DNA of 64,000 bases from Mycolicibacterium sp. BiH015. Lineage in GTDB: Bacteria; Actinomycetota; Actinomycetes; Mycobacteriales; Mycobacteriaceae. The stretch covers positions 25,517-89,516 of the forward strand of contig NZ_JAQGCZ010000019.1 of assembly GCF_027706845.1 (NCBI RefSeq), written 5' to 3'. Under the pieces are notes generated by a model, which did no database searches, was not told the DNA's origin, and worked only from the letters and a program-made list of their open reading frames with translations. The translations under genes and the position numbers were made by a program. Below are positions 58,818 to 64,000 of this stretch, piece after piece (the stretch's first letter is position 1; each line of letters begins with the position of its first letter).

Positions 58818-59941
58818 CCGTTCAATCCGATGCGTTCACCGACAGCGACGAGCAGCGGGAGTTCCGCTCGGCAGTGCGCGCCTTCTTGGTTCATCACTGC
58901 CCTGAGAACGAGGTTCGACGGGTCATGGAATCGCCCGACGGATACGACCCCGCCGTCTGGCGAGCGATGGCCGACCAACTCACGCTGCAAGGACTGGCCA
59001 TTCCCGAGGAGTACGGCGGGGAGGGCTTCAGCTACCGCGAGTTGGCACTGGTACTCGAGGAGATGGGGGCGGCCCTGCTACCGGGGCCGTTCTTTGCGTC
59101 GGCAGTGCTGGCCGCCGGCGTGTTAATGGCTTCCGACGACGAGCCCGTGAAGCGGCAGTACCTGCCGGGAATCGCCAGCGCCGACACGATCGCCACGCTC
59201 GCCCTCACCGAACGCAATGGAATCTGGTCTGTCGACGCACCAGACGCGATCGCGACACGGGCGCACGGCGGCGCCGAAGGTTGGGCCCTCAGCGGTACCA
59301 AACACTATGTGCTCGACGGTGTTATCGCCGATCTGGTCCTCGTCGTCGCGCGCACGGACTCCGACGTCGGCGTGTTCATCGTCGACGATGCGACGCAACT
59401 CGAACGTCGGCCGCAGAAGTCATTGGATCCCACCCGTCGTCAGTCCGTCATCGAACTCTCTTCGACTCCCGCATCGCGCCTCGACATCTCCGCGGCCGGA
59501 TTGGAGCACGCTCTCTCACGGGCTGCCGCCGCTTTGGCCAACGAGCAGGTGGGCGGCGCCCAGCGGTGCCTCGACCAGGCCGTCGGCTACGCCAAGGTAC
59601 GTCATCAGTTCGGCAAGCCGATCGGATCGTTCCAAGCGATCCGCCACAGGTGCGCGGACCTGATGCTCGACATCGAATGTGCGCGCGGCGCAGCGCAGTA
59701 CGCCGCCTACGCCGCCGACACGCTTCCGGCGGAGTTCCCGGCGGCCGCGGCTCTGGCCAAGGCGCGGTGTTCGGAGGTTTACGCCCGCACCGCGGCAGCC
59801 AACATCCAATTGCACGGGGGCATCGGCTTTACGTGGGAGCATCCCGCGCACATGTACTTCAAACGAGCCAAGTCCTCGGGGTTACTTCTCGGCGACGCCT
59901 ATCACCACCGCCGACTGCTCGCCGACCGGGTCGGCATCTAG
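58814..59941 (+). CDS. acyl-CoA dehydrogenase, FadE smaller-subunit type, unpaired
   Basis: This 375-residue protein starts at ATG 58814, overlapping the SnoaL-like stop. No SEPGxGSD loop (the region reads LTERNGIWSVD). The C-terminal half has RHQFGKPIGSFQAIRHRCAD and LHGGIGFTWEHPAHMYFKRAK. It is the TWEH-type half, but no large partner is adjacent; the unpaired large subunit is at 41923. It may instead be a homotetramer. The next gene is convergent with 5 bases between. Confidence 0.87.
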   Translation: MTVQSDAFTDSDEQREFRSAVRAFLVHHCPENEVRRVMESPDGYDPAVWRAMADQLTLQGLAIPEEYGGEGFSYRELALVLEEMGAALLPGPFFASAVLAAGVLMASDDEPVKRQYLPGIASADTIATLALTERNGIWSVDAPDAIATRAHGGAEGWALSGTKHYVLDGVIADLVLVVARTDSDVGVFIVDDATQLERRPQKSLDPTRRQSVIELSSTPASRLDISAAGLEHALSRAAAALANEQVGGAQRCLDQAVGYAKVRHQFGKPIGSFQAIRHRCADLMLDIECARGAAQYAAYAADTLPAEFPAAAALAKARCSEVYARTAAANIQLHGGIGFTWEHPAHMYFKRAKSSGLLLGDAYHHRRLLADRVGI

Positions 59942-59946
59942 ATGCG

Positions 59947-60756
59947 CTAGAAGTCGGTTCCGCCGTCGATGTTGATTACCGCGCCGGTCATGTAGGCCGC
60001 CCGGTCGCTGAGCAGGAACGCCACCAGTTCGCCTGCTTCATGGGGGAATCCGCCGCGTCCGAGCGCAACCCGCATGTTCCAATCCGGGTTGCTCGACAGA
60101 TGCGTGTAGATTGCATCCGCCAGGGGCACACCGTACTGTTCTGCCCGCTTCTCGCGGATGTGATCGTTGGTCTCCGTGTCGAAGAGCCCCGGACACATGA
60201 CATTCACCCGGATCCCGTCAGGCCCGTGAGTCTTCGCCAGGATCTTCGACAGCGTCAGGACCGCGGCCTTCAGCGCGTTGTAGGGCGGAATCAGTATTTT
60301 CGGCGCGCGCACCGAGTACGCGGCAGTATTGACAATCGTCCCTCCGCCATTGCGCTGCAGATGCGGAATGATCGCTCGGCACGACCGGACCGTGGCCATC
60401 AGGATGATTTGGTAGTACCAGTCCCACGAGTCGTCGCCATGTTCGACGAACGGCCCCTGCTGTTTCATCGGACCCGCCGTCACCGCGAGCCCGCGCAGTG
60501 GTCCGAGTTCTTCAGCTGCTCGGTCGATCGCCCGGTCGACCCCGTCACCGGGCGCCGCTGCGTCGACAGCGATACCCACCGCGTGTACCCCGTAGGTGTC
60601 GCTGAGTAGCTTCGCCCGCTCGACCGCTCGCCGCTCATCACGCGCCAGCAGCGCGACGTTCGCACCATCGCCTGCAAGCTGATGAGCCGCGCCGAATCCC
60701 ATCCCGGTGGTGCCACCGACCAACACGAAATTCCGACCGCTGACTCCGAGGTCCAC
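59947..60756 (-). CDS. short-chain dehydrogenase-like protein with altered active-site Ser
   Basis: This 269-residue SDR has VGGTTGMG, TAGP in place of NAG and PPYNALK (Tyr-Lys retained). Thirteen residues before the Tyr, where the catalytic Ser normally lies, the sequence is Ala (VNTAAYSV). A Ser two to three residues later might compensate. C-terminus DRAAYMTGAVINIDGG is normal. GTG start; divergent from the TetR gene across a copy of the shared element, the classical layout for a TetR-controlled enzyme. Confidence 0.86.
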   Translation of the reverse strand: MDLGVSGRNFVLVGGTTGMGFGAAHQLAGDGANVALLARDERRAVERAKLLSDTYGVHAVGIAVDAAAPGDGVDRAIDRAAEELGPLRGLAVTAGPMKQQGPFVEHGDDSWDWYYQIILMATVRSCRAIIPHLQRNGGGTIVNTAAYSVRAPKILIPPYNALKAAVLTLSKILAKTHGPDGIRVNVMCPGLFDTETNDHIREKRAEQYGVPLADAIYTHLSSNPDWNMRVALGRGGFPHEAGELVAFLLSDRAAYMTGAVINIDGGTDF

Positions 60757-60783
60757 GGCCTCAAGCTGTCACAGAAAACAACT

Positions 60784-60798
60784 AGACGCAATATGTTG
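60784..60798 (-). promoter_or_regulatory. copy of the locus-wide element in the divergent TetR/SDR promoter
   Basis: The minus strand reads CAACATATTGCGTCT, with AACA and CGTC in register, and is preceded by AACAATT as at 12781. It lies 27 bases before the SDR start and 123 bases before the TetR start. A position like this fits autoregulation. Confidence 0.55.
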
Positions 60799-60920
60799 AA
60801 TTGTTCACATCGTTCGTGTCGGCCGTGCGCTCGGAGGAGCACTGTCGCGTACCATGATGAACTTGGCGGGCGGCTCCGGGGAATTCTTCCCTCTTGGCCT
60901 CCGAACAGGTAAGGAGCGTC

Positions 60921-61532
60921 ATGGCAACCTCACGCGTTGCGGCAGAGGTCGAAGAGCAGGACGAGTTGGACCGACGGGATCAGATCCTTGAGGCCGCGAA
61001 TCAGTGCTTCACACAGTTGGGCATCCAGCGTACGAGCGTGCAGGATGTGGCACGCATGGCGAACGTGTCGCGCGGTACGGTCTACCGCTACTTCGAGGAC
61101 CGCACCGTCCTCATCGACGCGGCAATCGAGTTCGGAGCACAGAAGTTCTACCGCTTGGTCGCAGAGGCCATGGCTGACAGGCCGACACTGGCCGAGAAGC
61201 TCGGTGCGATGGCTGAGACGCACGCAAGGATCCTGCTCGATCATCGGACACGGAACCGCCTGATGGCTGACGACGCCGAACTCATGCGCCACATGATTTC
61301 CGATGGCGATTCCGCGGTTCGCCGCTCCACCGAATTCTTGGTGCCGTACGTCCGTGAGGCGCAGAAGCGCGGCGAAGTCGGCTCCGGAGTCGACGTTACG
61401 GCTGCCAGCGAGTGGCTTGCCCGCATCATCTACTCGTTCTCGACGGTCAACGAGGCTCAGACATTCGACATGTCCAAGCCTGAAACCGTCCGCAAGTACG
61501 TCGAGAAGTTCGCGGTGAACGGCTTGCGCTGA
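60921..61532 (+). CDS. TetR/AcrR family regulator, best candidate for the locus-wide regulator
   Basis: This 203-residue protein starts at ATG 60921 after AAGGAG. The DNA-binding part covers residues about 22-70: RRDQILEAANQCFTQLGI, RTSVQDVARMANVSRGTVYRYF, DRTVLIDAAI. The C-terminal domain has RTRNRLMADDAELMRHM and an aromatic-poor helical end. It is a monocistronic gene flanked on both sides by copies of the 15-base element (60784 and 61563), which suggests it is the repressor of the regulon and controls its own region. The inducer is unknown; acyl-CoA esters serve in related catabolic TetRs. Confidence 0.92.
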   Translation: MATSRVAAEVEEQDELDRRDQILEAANQCFTQLGIQRTSVQDVARMANVSRGTVYRYFEDRTVLIDAAIEFGAQKFYRLVAEAMADRPTLAEKLGAMAETHARILLDHRTRNRLMADDAELMRHMISDGDSAVRRSTEFLVPYVREAQKRGEVGSGVDVTAASEWLARIIYSFSTVNEAQTFDMSKPETVRKYVEKFAVNGLR

Positions 61533-61562
61533 CTCGACACCGCGACCTCCTTCTATTCAACT

Positions 61563-61577
61563 GAACAACTTCTGTAC
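61563..61577 (+). promoter_or_regulatory. copy of the locus-wide 15-base element upstream of aldehyde dehydrogenase
   Basis: The site reads GAACAACTTCTGTAC, with intact GAACA and TGT. A further TGTTC at 61581-61585 follows. It ends 14 bases before ATG 61592 of the aldehyde dehydrogenase. Confidence 0.55.
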
Positions 61578-61591
61578 TACTGTTCTTTGTC

Positions 61592-63061
61592 ATGGCAGAG
61601 GTCTGGCGCGAAGAGCGCATGTTGATCGACGGACGACTGGTCGCATCGTCCAGTGGTGAGACGTACGACAACATCAATCCCGCAACGGAGCGTGTGATCG
61701 GGGTGGCTGCGAACGCAACGGCCACCGATATGGACACCGCCATCGCAGCGGCGCGGCGCGCCTTCGACCACACCGAATGGGCAGAGTCGCCGGAGTTCCG
61801 CGTGCGCTGCATCCGCCAGTTGCATGAAGCCCTCACCAAGTACGCCGACGACTTTCGGGCGACAACGGTCGCCGAAGTCGGGTGCCCGTTGGCGCTGACC
61901 CTCGGACCCCAATTCGACGCGCCCGTGGCCGGCCTTCCCTGGGTGGCCGACCTCACCGAGAATTATCAGTGGGAAACCAGCCTCGGACTCGCCGAGCCGT
62001 TCGGCATGAAGACGCATCGCACGGTGCGCCGCGAGCCGGTGGGTGTCGTCGCAGCGATCACACCGTGGAACTACCCCGTGCAGATCAACCTCGCCAAGGT
62101 CGTGCCCGCGCTTGCGGCCGGCAATACCGTGGTGCTCAAACCTGCGCCCGACACACCCTATAGCGCGACGCTGCTGGGACGGCTCATCGCGGAGCACACC
62201 GATATCCCACCCGGCGTCGTGAACGTGGTGACATCCGCCGAACACTCTGTGGGACAACAACTCTGCGAAGATGCCCGTGTCGACATGGTCTCCTTCACCG
62301 GGTCGACCGCGACCGGTACGCGCATAATGATCGCCGCTGCTCCCACCATCAAGAAGGTATTCCTCGAGCTCGGCGGTAAGTCCGCACTCGTGGCTCTCGA
62401 TGACGCCGACATTGGATCCGTGGTGACCTCGGCAGCCTTCGCCGCCACCACCCACGCCGGCCAGGGATGTGCCAACACCACCCGGCTCCTGCTCCCCCGC
62501 GCGAAGTATCGCGAAGGCGTCGAAGCTCTGGCCGAGACGCTGAAGGGCTGGCCGTACGGCGATCCCACCGACTCGTCGGTACTCATGGGCCCGCTGATCC
62601 GCGAAGAGCAGCGTCAGCGCGTGCTCGGCTACATCCGTAAGGGCCTCGACGAAGGCGCCACCGTCGCGGTGGGCGGCGGCATCCCAGCGCACCTGCCGAC
62701 CGGCTACTTCGTGGAGCCGACCGTCCTGGCGGATGTGGATCCGGATTCCACCGTCGCCCAGGATGAGATCTTCGGACCCGTGCTGGTGGCGATACCGCAC
62801 GACGGCGACGACCACGCCGTCGAGATCGCCAACAACTCGCGGTACGGGCTGTCAGGAGGCGTGGTGAGCGCATCGAACGAGCGGGCGCGAGCGGTCGCGA
62901 ACCGAATGCGTACCGGTACCGTCAACGTCAACGGCGGGGTCTTCTATGGCGTCGACGTGCCGTTCGGTGGCTACAAGCAGAGCGGGATCGGACGCGAGAT
63001 GGGTGTCACCGGGTTCGAGGAGTATTTGGAGATCAAGTCGATCGCCGAGGGGGCGCGGTGA
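61592..63061 (+). CDS. NAD(P)-dependent aldehyde dehydrogenase
   Basis: This 489-residue enzyme has all family residues: ITPWNYPVQ (Asn), LELGGKSALVAL (Glu), AGQGCANTTR (Cys), EIFGPVLVAIP, and PFGGYKQSGIGREMG at the C-terminus. ATG 61592 probably leads a nearly leaderless transcript. Likely converts a pathway aldehyde into its acid before CoA activation. The next SDR starts in its stop (GTGA). Confidence 0.93.
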   Translation: MAEVWREERMLIDGRLVASSSGETYDNINPATERVIGVAANATATDMDTAIAAARRAFDHTEWAESPEFRVRCIRQLHEALTKYADDFRATTVAEVGCPLALTLGPQFDAPVAGLPWVADLTENYQWETSLGLAEPFGMKTHRTVRREPVGVVAAITPWNYPVQINLAKVVPALAAGNTVVLKPAPDTPYSATLLGRLIAEHTDIPPGVVNVVTSAEHSVGQQLCEDARVDMVSFTGSTATGTRIMIAAAPTIKKVFLELGGKSALVALDDADIGSVVTSAAFAATTHAGQGCANTTRLLLPRAKYREGVEALAETLKGWPYGDPTDSSVLMGPLIREEQRQRVLGYIRKGLDEGATVAVGGGIPAHLPTGYFVEPTVLADVDPDSTVAQDEIFGPVLVAIPHDGDDHAVEIANNSRYGLSGGVVSASNERARAVANRMRTGTVNVNGGVFYGVDVPFGGYKQSGIGREMGVTGFEEYLEIKSIAEGAR

Positions 63062-63813
63062 CCGACCGGACCCTCAAGGACAAGCGTGTGGTGGTCGTCG
63101 GCGGCTCGGCCGGCATCGGAAGAGCATTCGCCGTCAAGGCTATCGCCGAGGGTGCACACATGGTCGTCGTGGCACGCCGGGAGTTGCCACCCGAGGTGCT
63201 CAACGGTGCGGCGGCGGCGACATCGATCTCTGCCGACATCCGCATACCAGCCGACTGCATCCGCATCGGTGAAACGGCCGCCGGCGCGCTCGGAGAGGTC
63301 GACCTGCTGGTCATCAGCGCCGGCTACGCGCCGCTGAAGCCGCTGTCGGACGTAGACGCCGGCGACTGGTTGAAAGTGCTGGAGACCAATGTGATCGGCG
63401 TGCATCAGGTCATCCAAGCGCACCTGCCGGTACTTGCGCCCTCGGCCATCGTGGCGGTGCTGTCGTCAGACTCCGTGCGCCATCCGCACCGCGCGCTCGG
63501 CGCCTACTCAGCCAGTAAGGCGGCAATGGAGCGCAGCCTGGTGTCGTGGCGGCTGGAGCACCCGGGATACCGATTCAGCTGCATCGAAGTAGGTGCGACG
63601 GTTCCCACGGACTTCATCTCGGATTTTGATCCCGACCTCCTCGGTGTCGTTGCCGGGGAATGGATTTCTCGCGGGCTGGTTCCGGCGACACACATGACGC
63701 CCGAGACCGTGGCCGACACCATGGCCGGCATTTTTGCCGGCGCGCTCGACAACCCCAACGTGGGCCTTGACCACGTAACCCTCAAGTCCCCGGCTGCCCC
63801 CATGACGCTATGA
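63058..63813 (+). CDS. short-chain dehydrogenase/reductase
   Basis: This 251-residue SDR has VVGGSAGIG, ISAG in place of NNAG, VLSSDSVRHPHRALGAYSASK (Ser and Tyr-x3-Lys, quoted in part) and a long C-terminal segment rich in Thr/Met (VPATHMTPETVADTMAG) that is not the usual TG-x-DGG end. It may prefer a bulky substrate. GTG 63058 start, coupled to the aldehyde dehydrogenase, and followed by an ATGA overlap with a ligase. Confidence 0.87.
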   Translation: MTDRTLKDKRVVVVGGSAGIGRAFAVKAIAEGAHMVVVARRELPPEVLNGAAAATSISADIRIPADCIRIGETAAGALGEVDLLVISAGYAPLKPLSDVDAGDWLKVLETNVIGVHQVIQAHLPVLAPSAIVAVLSSDSVRHPHRALGAYSASKAAMERSLVSWRLEHPGYRFSCIEVGATVPTDFISDFDPDLLGVVAGEWISRGLVPATHMTPETVADTMAGIFAGALDNPNVGLDHVTLKSPAAPMTL

Positions 63814-64000
63814 GCATCTCGCTGTTGTTGGAGATGGCGCAGGGGTCCGCCCTGGCGATCGCCGGCGATGCCGCGTTGGTTTCGGGTGAAACACGCTGGA
63901 CGCTTGCAGAATTGAACGCCCTTGCCGACGGTGGTGCCGGCGTGATCGCCGCGTCGGGGGCCCAGCACGTCGCCTACGTCGGCACCGGCGGCGCGATGCT
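63810..64000 (+). CDS. AMP-forming ligase, N-terminal part, cut by the window edge
   Basis: ATG 63810 overlaps the SDR stop and the frame stays open to the end of the window, 63 residues. The sequence SISLLLEMAQGSALAIAG, ETRWTLAELNALADGG and HVAYVGTGG fits the beginning of adenylate-forming ligases (first domain, WTLAELNALAD region). No catalytic loop is inside the window, so the call rests on this N-terminal pattern and on context. It would be the third acyl-CoA ligase of the locus. Confidence 0.65.
   Translation, partial: MSISLLLEMAQGSALAIAGDAALVSGETRWTLAELNALADGGAGVIAASGAQHVAYVGTGGAM

Noticed and set aside
1..64000. CRISPR arrays, tRNA or rRNA genes, insertion sequences, riboswitches
   Set aside because: I read both strands for repeat arrays, inverted-repeat ends, transposase motifs and tRNA-like cloverleaf ends and found nothing supportable. 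A tRNAscan or Rfam run would settle the RNA part.

Overview
The window is high-GC actinobacterial DNA with many GTG starts and ATGA/GTGA stop-start overlaps. The gene families (P450s, FadE-type acyl-CoA dehydrogenases, Ltp2-like thiolases with OB-fold partners, CaiB-type CoA transferases) resemble a catabolic megacluster of a Mycobacterium/Mycolicibacterium or close relative. The genus is inferred from content and style; no rRNA or tRNA is present to confirm it. I see no insertion sequence, phage gene, tRNA, CRISPR array or transporter, and no gene-free stretch longer than about 170 bases.

Layout. 1-712: end of a small secreted protein and a small acidic protein. 810-7055: amidohydrolase, a broken aldehyde dehydrogenase tail, then a leftward unit (crotonase, SDR, Rieske oxygenase, OB-fold protein, thiolase-like protein). 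7138-16264: SRPBCC protein, paired acyl-CoA dehydrogenases, SnoaL-like protein, two P450s, a double-length CoA transferase, a lone OB domain and a thiolase. 16265-23028: three CoA transferases, VOC proteins, a P450 and a DUF3237 protein. 23131-32754: two more acyl-CoA dehydrogenase pairs, hotdog hydratases, aldehyde dehydrogenase, SDR, ferredoxin, and a second amidohydrolase with a second small acidic protein. 32839-43125: SMP-30 lactonase-like protein, SnoaL, two SDRs, a kinase-like protein, a DoxX-like membrane protein, two P450s, crotonases, an acyl-CoA dehydrogenase. 43122-53373: an eleven-gene leftward block with a fused 2-oxoacid dehydrogenase E1, a free-standing lipoyl domain, four crotonases, a nitronate-monooxygenase-like protein, an Ltp2-like pair, an acyl-CoA ligase and a luciferase-like monooxygenase. 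53473-64000: hydratase, two TetR regulators, SDRs, ligases, SnoaL, acyl-CoA dehydrogenase, aldehyde dehydrogenase, and a ligase cut by the window edge.

Taken together this looks like one pathway. Oxygenases (five P450s with one ferredoxin, one Rieske enzyme, one luciferase-like enzyme) functionalise a substrate. Ligases and CoA transferases activate acids. Acyl-CoA dehydrogenases, hydratases, SDRs, aldolase/thiolase-like enzymes and crotonases then shorten or open the CoA-bound skeleton. A branched or polycyclic isoprenoid or steroid-like substrate would fit, but the substrate cannot be read from the sequence.

The most notable observation is a recurring 15-base element, approximately RAACANNWWNYGTYN (a dyad around ACA-N5-YGT). 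It lies in front of nearly every transcription unit from about 6.1 to 61.6 kb, including the divergent promoter of the TetR gene at 60921. This suggests one regulon, probably with an autoregulated TetR repressor. Several enzyme families here also lack the usual catalytic residues: all seven crotonases, all four CoA transferase genes and all three thiolase-like proteins. Standard annotations such as 'enoyl-CoA hydratase' may therefore mislead.
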